Positions 7,930-14,582 are shown, counted from the stretch's first letter. The stretch: DNA of 15,271 bases from an uncultured Lachnospiraceae bacterium (GCA_902767195.1 CACXGS010000319.1:1-15271); one strand, 5' to 3'. Notes: generated by a model from the letters alone, not told the origin. Numbers and translations are program-made.

Positions 7930-8205
7930 TTATGACATATTTGCGAAGCGCTCAACGGCTTTGGTAAATTCCTTCACCGTCTTTTCCGCGTCTCCGTGGG
8001 TAAGGCCGTTCACAACACAATGTTGTATGTGCCCTTCCAATATAATCTGCCCGCATCGATGCAGGGCGGACTTGGCAGCGTTAATCTGGGAAAGGATATC
8101 CTCACAGGGAACATCTTCTTCGATCATGCGATCGATCGATGCCACCTGTCCCTGGATTTTTTTCAGTCTTCTGTGAAGATTCTTCATATCCATACATTCT
8201 ATCAT
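7930..8205 (-). CDS. csoR: CsoR/FrmR-family metal-sensing repressor
   Basis: All-helical DUF156/CsoR-family repressor, 91 aa, the normal size. The conserved core is visible: RLKKIQGQVASIDRMIEED, then CEDILSQINAAKSAL. The metal ligands match the Cu(I)-type x-Cys-His-Cys pattern: Cys34, His59 and Cys63, with spacings (25 and 4) equal to those of M. tuberculosis CsoR (C36, H61, C65). The N-terminal His used by RcnR and InrS for Ni/Co is absent (Ile at that place). Family knowledge therefore favours copper sensing, although the neighbouring ATPase is not of the CPC copper type. The start ATG overlaps the ATPase stop as ATGA and has AAAGGAGT upstream, so translation is coupled. It is the last gene of the operon it probably represses, through the palindrome at 10641-10658. 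Confidence 0.9.
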   Translation of the reverse strand: MIECMDMKNLHRRLKKIQGQVASIDRMIEEDVPCEDILSQINAAKSALHRCGQIILEGHIQHCVVNGLTHGDAEKTVKEFTKAVERFANMS

Positions 8206-10325
8206 GCCAAAGACTCCTTTATTATCAATTGCTGATCCTGTTTATCAGGCAGCAGATTACGCATATTATTCATGCACAGACCGATAGTGGACGAGTTGTG
8301 CAGGAGCGCTGCCGTTCCCGGCATGAGCAATCCCGCGATACCGCCAGCCATGATGGCTCCGTTAAAGGCGATACCGATCCATGCGGTCCGATTCATTCGT
8401 GTTATAAGCTTTTTGCTCAACTGTCTTAATATGACAAGCTTTTCAAGCTCCTTGCCTGAGAGTGTGATATCCGCAATCTCTCTGGCAATGTCTGCTCCCT
8501 CTTTAATAGCGATTCCCACGTCTGCCGCGGAAAGTGCAGGAGAGTCATTGATGCCGTCACCGATCATGATGACCTTTCGGCCTTTATCTCTCTCTGCCTG
8601 TACATATCGGGCTTTGTCTTCCGGAAGCACTTCTGAATAGTATTCGGTGATTCCGGCCTGCTCTGCAATAGCCCGGGCTGTCCGGTCGCTGTCGCCTGTC
8701 ATCATGACAATGTGTTCTATGCCGGCTTCGCGAAGAGCCTGTATAATCTGTGTACTCTCAGGACGAATGGGATCGGAAATACCGATGACCGCTGCCAGCC
8801 GGTTACCGATGGCCATATAAAGTCTGGAATACTGGGTCGGCATTGCAAGAACCCGCTCACGATCTTCATCGGAAATGTAAGCGCCCTCATCCTCAAGGAC
8901 AAAATGACTGCTGCCGATGACTACCCGTTCCCCATTCAGAGAGGAAACGATTCCGTGGGCAACAATGTAATTGGGTGCAGTGTGCAATTCTTCATGCTCC
9001 AGATTCCTGTCTTTAGCTGCCCTTACTACAGCGTTGGCCAGGGAATGGGGGAAATGTTCTTCAAGACATGCTGCCAGAGCGAGCATTTCTTTTTCATCCC
9101 TGCCGTCTAAAGCAAGTACTTCTTCTACTACGGGAGTAGCGTTGGTCAGAGTTCCTGTCTTGTCGAAAACAATGGTATCCGCTTCTGAAACCATCTCCAG
9201 ATACTTTCCGCCTTTGACGGTAATCTGATTACGCCCCGCCTCTCTCATCGTGGACAGGACTGCTATAGGCATAGCCACTTCGATGGCACAGGAGAAATCG
9301 ACCATCAGAACGGATGCTGCTTTGGTCAGGTTCCCTGTGAGAAGTCCTGTAAGAACAGATGCTCCGAAAGTATAAGGAATCAGGCGGCTTACTACTCGCT
9401 CAGCCCGGCTCTGTGTAACAGAAACCATACTCTCCGACTCCTCAATCAGCTGTACAATTCTGTCATATCTTGTCTTTCCGGAAACAGCATGAACCTGTAT
9501 GACCAGCTCTCCTTCTTCCAGAACAGTTCCGGCAAAAACAGTGCTGTCCAGGTGTTTCTCGGAAAGCACGGACTCACCGGTAAGAGCAGCCTGGTTGACC
9601 ATGGCTTCCCCGGAAACAACCACACCGTCTAACGGAATCATACTACCCATTCCTACCCGGATGATATCTCCATCGTCCACTTCCTGGATACTGCACTTGG
9701 CAAATGTTCCGTCTGCTGTCTGCTTCCAAACCTGAGTCACATTCAGTGCCAGAGACTGGGCAAGGTCATCCACCGACTTCTTGTAAGTCCATTCCTCCAG
9801 CATTTCTCCCATATTGGTCAGGAAGATGATGGAGCTTGCTGTATTAAAATCTCCGGTCAGCAGGGAAGCCAGGATGGCGGAAGCGTGAACGATCTCCGCA
9901 CTGAAGTTCCGCTGGAAGAGATCCTTTAAACCGTCCCGGATGTAGGGCGCGCCGTTTGCCAGCGTCCAGACCGCCCGCAGGGGAAAAGGGAGGAAAATCC
10001 TCTTGCAGAGACGAAGAAGAATCTTCGAAGCCGCTTTATCCTTAAACTCCTCATTGGTAGCCCGGGAAGAAACTCCCGGCAGCGCTTCGATGGCTTCCTG
10101 ACTGTTCAGATCCAGACCATCTAAAAATGTGAGGATACTTTCCGTCATCTCTTTATCATGACGTATGACAGCAGATGCGGTTCTTTGGAACACATGAGCG
10201 GAAATTACACCCGGTGTCTCTATCAGACCATAATAGAGGACATCCGCCTCTGTCTCCGTCAGTCGCCGGGCGGGCAGATCGATATGAAACTGCCCGTCGG
10301 TCTGATGTTTTATACGATATTCCAT
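8202..10325 (-). CDS. P1B-type metal-exporting ATPase with Phe-Ser-Cys membrane motif (CtpC-like)
   Basis: Heavy-metal P-type ATPase, 707 aa, expected to pump a metal out of the cytoplasm. The N-terminus (1-85) looks like degenerate HMA domains without the CxxC metal site. The actuator motif TGES is at 249-252, the phosphorylation site DKTGT at 388-392, the hinge GDGIND at 589-594, and HNSST at 676-680 in the last membrane helices. The metal-selecting membrane motif, normally CPC or SPC, reads Phe-Ser-Cys (344-346, in VDFSCAIEVAMP), so the hallmark proline is missing. The HP motif of the nucleotide domain appears as PHSLA rather than HPLA. These traits recall the CtpC-type subgroup rather than copper CopA; the metal cannot be fixed from sequence. 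ATG has AGGAG upstream, 12 bp after the small upstream gene, and the end overlaps csoR. Confidence 0.9.
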   Translation of the reverse strand: MEYRIKHQTDGQFHIDLPARRLTETEADVLYYGLIETPGVISAHVFQRTASAVIRHDKEMTESILTFLDGLDLNSQEAIEALPGVSSRATNEEFKDKAASKILLRLCKRIFLPFPLRAVWTLANGAPYIRDGLKDLFQRNFSAEIVHASAILASLLTGDFNTASSIIFLTNMGEMLEEWTYKKSVDDLAQSLALNVTQVWKQTADGTFAKCSIQEVDDGDIIRVGMGSMIPLDGVVVSGEAMVNQAALTGESVLSEKHLDSTVFAGTVLEEGELVIQVHAVSGKTRYDRIVQLIEESESMVSVTQSRAERVVSRLIPYTFGASVLTGLLTGNLTKAASVLMVDFSCAIEVAMPIAVLSTMREAGRNQITVKGGKYLEMVSEADTIVFDKTGTLTNATPVVEEVLALDGRDEKEMLALAACLEEHFPHSLANAVVRAAKDRNLEHEELHTAPNYIVAHGIVSSLNGERVVIGSSHFVLEDEGAYISDEDRERVLAMPTQYSRLYMAIGNRLAAVIGISDPIRPESTQIIQALREAGIEHIVMMTGDSDRTARAIAEQAGITEYYSEVLPEDKARYVQAERDKGRKVIMIGDGINDSPALSAADVGIAIKEGADIAREIADITLSGKELEKLVILRQLSKKLITRMNRTAWIGIAFNGAIMAGGIAGLLMPGTAALLHNSSTIGLCMNNMRNLLPDKQDQQLIIKESLA

Positions 10326-10337
10326 AAGCCGCTCCTT

Positions 10338-10592
10338 TTATTCTGCTGCAAATTCAGCGTCTTTTTGAGCCTGGTAATTATCTGCTTCAATTCTTGCGTC
10401 CGCAGCAATATCCATGGCTCCGGCCTGAATCTTCTCGGCCTGCTCCATAATAGAATCCTTTGCGATAAATGCGCCTGTTGCTGCCTTCGTATAAACTTTT
10501 CTTGCTGTCTGGCTGCCGAAGATAGCATTACCGGCCTTACCTAAAACAAAACCGCCTACCAGGGGAAGAATAACTTTTTTCTCTAAAAACAT
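10338..10592 (-). CDS. Small PacL-like/DUF6110-like membrane protein of the efflux operon
   Basis: Protein of 84 aa. Residues 6-26 form a Gly-rich hydrophobic helix (VILPLVGGFVLGKAGNAIFG). A basic patch follows (TARKVYTKAATG), then a long Ala/Glu/Asp-rich helix to the end (AEKIQAGAMDIAADARIEAD). This resembles DUF6110 proteins found beside clostridial metal ATPases. It has the same architecture as mycobacterial PacL (DUF1490) proteins, which sit upstream of ctpC and act as ATPase-associated chaperone-like scaffolds. The C-terminal Asp/His metal site of PacL1 is not seen here. Function in this operon is inferred from that analogy only. I chose ATG 10592 because AAGGAGG lies 7 bp upstream; the open frame runs on to 10673, but that part covers the promoter and operator. 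It is the first gene of the unit with the ATPase and csoR. Confidence 0.75.
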   Translation of the reverse strand: MFLEKKVILPLVGGFVLGKAGNAIFGSQTARKVYTKAATGAFIAKDSIMEQAEKIQAGAMDIAADARIEADNYQAQKDAEFAAE

Positions 10593-10638
10593 AATGAAAC
10601 CTCCTTTTAATAAAAAATGAATGAATGATCGATTTAAT

Positions 10639-10644
10639 ATTATA
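10639..10644 (-). promoter_or_regulatory. -10 box of the efflux operon
   Basis: A consensus TATAAT is read on the minus strand at 10639-10644, 47 bp before the first start codon. No good -35 lies 17 bp upstream (GTATAT there). A TTGCTA at 10668-10673 is 23 bp away, too far for an ordinary sigma-A promoter. Confidence 0.5.
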
Positions 10645-10658
10645 CCCATAGGGGTATA
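10641..10658. promoter_or_regulatory. CsoR-type operator
   Basis: TATACCC ATAG GGGTATA is an 18-bp palindrome with 7-bp arms (10641-10647 and 10652-10658). It has the C-tract/G-tract form flanked by TAT/ATA that is typical of CsoR operators. It overlaps the last four bases of the -10 TATAAT on the minus strand, where a bound repressor would block RNA polymerase. The repressor gene closes the same operon, so autoregulation is expected. Confidence 0.75.
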
Positions 10659-10688
10659 GGTATATACTAGCAATGGTCTTCTCTTTTG

Positions 10689-11543
10689 TCAAGCAGTTTT
10701 TGACATTTTATCAATCATTTTTTTGAACTCCTGAATATTTCTGGGGTAGTAACCCTCAGCGGGAATCATATTGTTCTCTTCGATAATACGATAGACATCG
10801 AACATGGTAGGATGCTTTAAGCTTGCCTGCTCCAGAATATCTTCCTGTTTAAAAATATTGAGGGGAGTGTCATCAGCAATAATCTGTCCGTTAGAAAATA
10901 CAATGGCACGATCAGCCCAGCGATAAGCGAAATCTACATCGTGTGTGGAAATCAGCATGGTTCTTCCTTCCTCGCTCATTTTCCCAAGAACCTCTTCCAG
11001 CATAGCAGCGTTCAGAGGATCCAGGGCAGCTGTTGGCTCGTCAAAGATGATAATCTCGGACTCCATAGCAATGATATCGGCGATACTGACACGTTTCTTC
11101 TCTCCTCCACTAAGATAATGAGGAGCTCTTTTTTTGAAATCGCTGATATTCATATACGCAAGAGCCTTATCAACACGGGCGATGACTTCCTCCCGCGGCA
11201 GCTTCAGGTTCATAGGTCCAAAGGAGACCTCTGCTTCCACAGTAGAAGCAATAATCTGATTGTCCGCATCCTGGAATACAATACCAACATTTTTTCTAAG
11301 TTCATTCAGACTCTTTTTATCAATCGTCTTTCCCCTGTAACAGATCTCGCCTTCGCTGGATTTGAGAACGCCGTTAATGTTAAGGAAGAAGGTGGACTTT
11401 CCGGCTCCGTTGGAACCAAGTACAGCAATTTTTTCTCCTTCATAGATATCCAGGTTAATTCCTCTTAATGTCTCTTTTTCGTCGTTATATCTGAAATGTA
11501 TATTCTTTGCCTGTAAAATTGGGTTATCTGTTCGTTTATTCAT
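10689..11543 (-). CDS. cbiO: Cobalt/nickel ECF transporter ATPase CbiO
   Basis: ATPase of the energy-coupling-factor transporter for Co(II)/Ni(II), 284 aa. Walker A GSNGAGKST is at 43-51, the ECF-type Q-loop VFQDADNQIIAS at 89-100, the signature LSGGEKKRVSIA at 144-155, Walker B IIIFDEPTAALD at 164-175 and the switch His in STHDVDF at 201. The Q-loop form FQDADNQI is characteristic of ECF A-components of the CbiO type. The C-terminal 60 residues are the usual CbiO tail. ATG 11543 is preceded by GAGGAGG; the upstream in-frame ATG (11558) places its first codons inside that ribosome site. It follows cbiQ by 62 bp on the same strand. No terminator is visible between its stop and the efflux operon, so read-through is possible. 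Confidence 0.93.
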   Translation of the reverse strand: MNKRTDNPILQAKNIHFRYNDEKETLRGINLDIYEGEKIAVLGSNGAGKSTFFLNINGVLKSSEGEICYRGKTIDKKSLNELRKNVGIVFQDADNQIIASTVEAEVSFGPMNLKLPREEVIARVDKALAYMNISDFKKRAPHYLSGGEKKRVSIADIIAMESEIIIFDEPTAALDPLNAAMLEEVLGKMSEEGRTMLISTHDVDFAYRWADRAIVFSNGQIIADDTPLNIFKQEDILEQASLKHPTMFDVYRIIEENNMIPAEGYYPRNIQEFKKMIDKMSKTA

Positions 11544-11605
11544 GGTAATCCTCCTCATATATGGTCAAAATACTTACTTTTTATTGATTGTTAAAATGAC
11601 AGGTT

Positions 11606-12493
11606 TTATCGTGTTGCCAGCCAGATTCCGCACAGGGCCAGGATAAAAGCGGCTGCAAAGGCAATCTGCCAGGTCTTCACCGGCTTGACATCCTCCAGAA
11701 AGAGCAGTTCTCCGTCGTAGCACCTGGCTTCCAGTGCATTGTAGTAGGCATTTGCCTTTTTCAGAGATACTACAAACAGGTTGCTGGCGATGTTACCGAA
11801 GCTGTAACAGGATGTTTTAAAATCACAGTAACCCAATCTGGATTCCGCCGAATTCCTCAGGCGGCCGTATGTTTCCAGCATGATAAATATGTATCGATAG
11901 ATCATATTCATCAGTTCCACGATCAACTTAGGCATATGGATCTTCCGGAGCACAGAGACAAGCTCAGTGAGCGGTGTGGAAAGTGTCATCATATAAAGAG
12001 CACTCACCGAACCAAGGGCCTTCAGGATAAGCACTGCCGTCTGCATCAGACTTTTGTCGGACCAATAAATGTAAAACAAGTTAAACACGTTCAGGTTATA
12101 CTGACCAATCGGCTTGAAAGAATAACCTATGGCGATGGTGATAGCTCCCACGATCATGAACACGATTGGTATAGTCATCATGGAGAGATAGTGATCAAAT
12201 TCCAATCCTCCGATTACAACGGTGAGATACCCCATCATAAGGATGACTGCGATCGATACGTAAATGTTATTGAAAGCAATACACAGAATCAGACTGGCCA
12301 TCGCCAGCAGGACTTTAAAACCGGCGTTCCAGGACCGTATCTTTGAATTGTAAGCAAAAGAATCAATTCCCAGCGAGCCTCCATGGGAATGTCCCAGATG
12401 AAAATGATGATGATTATTTCTTCCTTTCCATAATCCATGGGCAAACATGGCCGCCGCAGTGATGATTAATAATATAGTAATAAGTCGTTCCAT
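11606..12493 (-). CDS. cbiQ: Cobalt/nickel ECF transporter T-component CbiQ with His-rich N-terminal extension
   Basis: Membrane scaffold subunit linking CbiO to the substrate-binding CbiMN, 295 aa. The usual CbiQ body begins near IDSFAYNSKIRSW (43-55) and has several transmembrane helices. The two cytoplasmic coupling helices typical of T-components are seen in the second half, with SAESRLGYC and ALEARCYDGEL; the second normally reads Ala-Arg-Gly and here is Ala-Arg-Cys. Ahead of the body is an added transmembrane helix (3-20) and a histidine cluster, HHHFHLGHSHGG (28-39), which could bind metal before transport. Length is greater than the common CbiQ size of roughly 220-260 aa for that reason. 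AAGGAGGAGG precedes the ATG. It leads the cbiQ-cbiO unit from its own promoter at about 12532. Confidence 0.9.
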   Translation of the reverse strand: MERLITILLIITAAAMFAHGLWKGRNNHHHFHLGHSHGGSLGIDSFAYNSKIRSWNAGFKVLLAMASLILCIAFNNIYVSIAVILMMGYLTVVIGGLEFDHYLSMMTIPIVFMIVGAITIAIGYSFKPIGQYNLNVFNLFYIYWSDKSLMQTAVLILKALGSVSALYMMTLSTPLTELVSVLRKIHMPKLIVELMNMIYRYIFIMLETYGRLRNSAESRLGYCDFKTSCYSFGNIASNLFVVSLKKANAYYNALEARCYDGELLFLEDVKPVKTWQIAFAAAFILALCGIWLATR

Positions 12494-12526
12494 TTTTCCT
12501 CCTCCTTATGTTTACTTCTTGATACT

Positions 12527-12600
12527 ATTATATCTCAAATTAATACTATTGAAAGACAAAATTTTGATACTCGTATGTATTAATTTGTATTTTGAGACTT
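12527..12600 (-). promoter_or_regulatory. cbiQO promoter with AGTATYAA repeat sites
   Basis: On the minus strand: an AAGTCTCAAA box (12600-12591), AGTATCAAA starting at 12571, AGTATTAAT starting at 12547 and TATAAT at 12532-12527. A third AGTATCAA (12526-12519) directly follows the -10. The two main sites are 24 bp apart, and the second begins 15 bp before the -10. The same order and distances occur upstream of cbiM. An 11-bp inverted repeat CAAATTAATAC/GTATTAATTTG (12536-12546 and 12577-12587) also lies here. The rest of 12494-12721 holds only this promoter and the recombinase-gene terminator. Confidence 0.6.
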
Positions 12601-12611
12601 AATTTAAGTGT

Positions 12612-12666
12612 AAAAAACAAAAATAAGACCCTGTACTGAGTGATCTGTCATTCAGTACAGGGTCTT
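12612..12666 (-). terminator. Rho-independent terminator after the recombinase-like gene
   Basis: AAGACCCTGTACTGA (12625-12639) and TCAGTACAGGGTCTT (12652-12666) pair perfectly. Inner pairs extend this to 19 bp, including one G:U, with a TCTG loop. The minus strand continues ATTTTTGTTTTTT, so it ends the recombinase-like transcript before the cbiQ promoter. Confidence 0.88.
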
Positions 12667-12721
12667 CTCCATGTTATTTTCATCTCATCGATAACTGACG
12701 AACTCTTTGCACTTTTTTGAA

Positions 12722-13414
12722 CTATGCCCGGTCTTCAACGAGTTCCTTCTTATATTTATAATAAGTATTTCTTGATATGGTTCCCATATCATTCCTGATC
12801 TGTTCCATCGTCTGAACATCATTCATGGATCCGTTGTAGTTCTGATTGTATTTTTGGATCAATTCCTTGATCATGAAGGACTTCCTGGATTCATATCGTT
12901 TCCCGCTGACTCTTCCAATCTGCTTTCCTTCCGCTTTTGCCTGCTGGAAGCTCTCTTTCATCATACTGCGATGCATCTGCAGCTCTTCCCAGGACTTCTC
13001 CAGGATCCGTGTAATTTGTGCTTTCAGTATCCTCTGGATACTTTTTTCGATAGCAATGTGCTCCGGCTCGGGGAATTCGGAGATCATTTCCTCATAAGCA
13101 GACAGAAATACGTCTGTATTCATATAAGGTTGATTGATAAAAATCAATTTGACCCCTTTCCGTGCCAATTCATTATATATAAGGAAGAGTTTCTCGGGTT
13201 CACGACTTATCCGGTCCATGGAAGAGACCACCAGGGTGTCCTCTTTCTCAAGCTGGGCAAGCAGCTTGTTAAGCTCTGTGCGGTCTGTCTCGGTTTTAGA
13301 GTATAGTTCCTTAATAATGATTGCATTGGGGTAACTGCGGTTGATACTGTCGATCTGTTTCTCAAACTGTGGCCTGGTGCAGCCGGAGCTGCAATAGCCA
13401 AATTCTTTTGCCAT
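12722..13414 (-). CDS. Serine-recombinase-like DNA-binding protein with lost catalytic residues
   Basis: Resolvase/invertase-like protein, 230 aa, inserted between the two halves of the cobalt transporter. The resolvase fold is clear over about 3-130: FGY start, DRTELNKLLAQL (44-55), DTLVVSSMDRISRE (59-72) and ARKGVKLIFIN (84-94). Aligned without gaps to gamma-delta resolvase (FGYARVST), the same stretch reads FGYCSSGC. The catalytic Arg8 is replaced by Ser9 and the nucleophile Ser10 by Gly11, while the DR..R trio (Asp67, Arg68, Arg71) remains. Cys8 and Cys12 form a Cys-X3-Cys there. A long helix (120-165) leads to a C-terminal HTH (about 200-222, ISRNTYYKYKKEL). It is probably a DNA-binding regulator that cannot recombine; an inactive relic is the alternative. 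ATG 13414 follows GGAGGAG; the upstream in-frame start lies in the leader. Confidence 0.82.
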   Translation of the reverse strand: MAKEFGYCSSGCTRPQFEKQIDSINRSYPNAIIIKELYSKTETDRTELNKLLAQLEKEDTLVVSSMDRISREPEKLFLIYNELARKGVKLIFINQPYMNTDVFLSAYEEMISEFPEPEHIAIEKSIQRILKAQITRILEKSWEELQMHRSMMKESFQQAKAEGKQIGRVSGKRYESRKSFMIKELIQKYNQNYNGSMNDVQTMEQIRNDMGTISRNTYYKYKKELVEDRA

Positions 13415-13466
13415 AAACACTCCTCCGTTTCTTCTATATATTAATAATGATGATATAAGGTCCAAA

Positions 13467-13515
13467 GATATCACGGATCGCTCCACTGCAAGGCAGCCCC
13501 CGCGTCCCTGATATC
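13467..13515 (-). repeat. 49-bp imperfect inverted repeat in the leader of the recombinase-like gene
   Basis: GATATCA (13467-13473) and TGATATC (13509-13515) are perfect outer arms. Inside, on the minus strand, GGGACGC pairs with GCGATCC (one mismatch, one G:U), and CTGC-CTT-GCAG caps the structure. It begins directly after the minus-strand -10 box, so it could be an operator, or an RNA hairpin at the 5' end of the message. Confidence 0.6.
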
Positions 13516-13612
13516 ATTATAATACCATATCAACAAATGAGATGCCATATCTATTTAAGATAGTTATTTGCGCTAAGTGTAGTACCAAAATGCAAAATTG
13601 TACACCTAAAAT

Positions 13613-13685
13613 AAGTCTCAAAAACAAAAACGTATCTTTTAGTATCAAACAAATACCTTTAAAAAGTATCAAAATGGTATATAAT
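13613..13685 (+). promoter_or_regulatory. cbiMN promoter with AGTATYAA repeat sites
   Basis: AAGTCTCAAA (13613-13622), AGTATCAAA (13641-13649), AGTATCAAA (13665-13673) and TATAAT (13680-13685) occur in the same order and almost the same spacing as upstream of cbiQ. A related AGTACCAAAATG is at 13581-13592. TTTAAA (13658-13663), 16 bp before the -10, may be the -35 and lies between the two sites. Confidence 0.6.
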
Positions 13686-13790
13686 AAAGACACGTTCAAG
13701 GAAGTACGGCTTAAATTGATACAGCAAAAGCAGTACTACCAATCTTTATTATTCATATTTTGAGAAAACAATATTGAAGGAGGAAAAACA

Positions 13791-14582
13791 ATGAAAAACT
13801 ATTTGAAGAAATTAATGGAGAGTACAAACGCAGCCGGCGAGCCGGTATTCAAACTGACAGCAAAGAACAAAGTAAACACCATACTCGCTACCTTCCTGGC
13901 ATTCTTCGCGGTAGCCCCGGCATCCAACGCCATGCATATTATGGAAGGTTACCTTCCGCTTAACTGGTGTGTTTCCTGGCTTGCAATCTGTATCCCATTC
14001 CTGGTTGTAGGATTTGCAAAGATTAAAAAGATCGTGGCAAATGACAGAAAAGCAATCACACTCTTAGCGATCACCGGCGCTTTCGTATTTGTAATCTCTT
14101 CTCTGAAGATTCCGTCCGTTACCGGAAGCTGCTCTCATATGACCGGAACCGGTCTTGGAGCCATTCTCTTCGGACCTTGTGTAACTAGTATTCTTGGACT
14201 GATCGTCCTCTTATTCCAGGCGATCTTATTAGCTCATGGCGGACTTACAACTCTGGGAGCTAACTGCTTCTCCATGGCTATTGCAGGCCCTATCGTATCC
14301 TGGGCAGTTTACAAACTTTTAAAGAGCACTGGCGTCAACAAAAAGGTTACTATTTTCTTAGCAGCATTCCTGGGAGATCTTTTCACATACTGTGTAACCA
14401 GTTTTGAGCTGGCATTAGCATATCACACAGGTGGTTTCGGAGCAGCTCTTGTAAAATTCCTTGCCAACTTTGCAGCAACACAGATTCCTCTGGCAATCAT
14501 CGAGGGTATTCTTACTGTAGTAATCATGATCGGCCTTGAGGCTTATGCAAACGAAGAGCTTAAAGCAATCAATGCTGCATAA
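13791..14582 (+). CDS. cbiM: Cobalt/nickel ECF transporter substrate-binding component CbiM
   Basis: Metal-binding S-component of the CbiMNQO uptake system, 263 aa, multi-spanning. In CbiM/NikM the mature N-terminus Met-His coordinates the metal together with an internal His. Here that start is MHIMEGYLP at residues 48-56, preceded by a cleavable-looking signal (hydrophobic 29-41, then APASNA). The internal His is His116 in [13 protein letters not shown], and [13 protein letters not shown] follows as in the family. A basic 28-residue stretch precedes the hydrophobic core of the signal, longer than usual. AAGGAGG at 13776-13782 fixes the start. It is first of the cbiM-cbiN pair, with cbiN 64 bp downstream, and is separated from cbiQO by the recombinase-like gene and divergent to it. 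Cobalt is more likely than nickel because cbiN is present, but either could be transported. Confidence 0.93.
   Translation: MKNYLKKLMESTNAAGEPVFKLTAKNKVNTILATFLAFFAVAPASNAMHIMEGYLPLNWCVSWLAICIPFLVVGFAKIKKIVANDRKAITLLAITGAFVFVISSLKIPSVTGSCSHMTGTGLGAILFGPCVTSILGLIVLLFQAILLAHGGLTTLGANCFSMAIAGPIVSWAVYKLLKSTGVNKKVTIFLAAFLGDLFTYCVTSFELALAYHTGGFGAALVKFLANFAATQIPLAIIEGILTVVIMIGLEAYANEELKAINAA

Larger units (their letters stand above)
13415..13790. promoter_or_regulatory. 376-bp divergent control region between the recombinase-like gene and cbiM
   Basis: No convincing gene lies here; it is a two-way control region. Toward the recombinase-like gene (minus) there is an extended -10, TGGTATTAT, overlapped by TATAAT at 13516-13521. 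A structured leader (13467-13515) and a GGAGGAG ribosome site follow. Toward cbiM (plus) there are AGTATYAA-type sites and a -10 at 13680-13685, then a leader of about 100 nt with AAGGAGG at 13776-13782. CCATATC is repeated at 13525-13531 and 13543-13549. The right part is strongly AT-rich. Confidence 0.6.

Noticed and set aside
8712..9110. Plus-strand frames opposite the ATPase gene (for example 8712-9110)
   Set aside because: Shadow frames of a well-supported P-type ATPase; no ribosome sites and no family features.
12722..13414. Mobile element around the recombinase-like gene
   Set aside because: No flanking target duplications, terminal repeats, transposase or cargo, and the active site is lost; better seen as a resident gene.
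13430..13530. Cobalamin or NiCo riboswitch in the cbi control region
   Set aside because: CCACTGC and a GC-rich hairpin drew attention, but I could not find the B12-box order or a four-way junction with known conserved segments. Kept only as a structured repeat.
12527..13685. Active invertible (phase-variable) switch driven by the recombinase gene
   Set aside because: The recombinase lacks its nucleophile, and the inverted promoter segments are only partly similar with no crisp crossover core, so active inversion by this protein is unlikely.
13542..13763. 73-codon frame upstream of cbiM, and a 60-codon frame opposite it (13517-13699)
   Set aside because: They cover the cbiM promoter and operator sites, lack ribosome sites, and have low-complexity AT-driven composition with no family resemblance.
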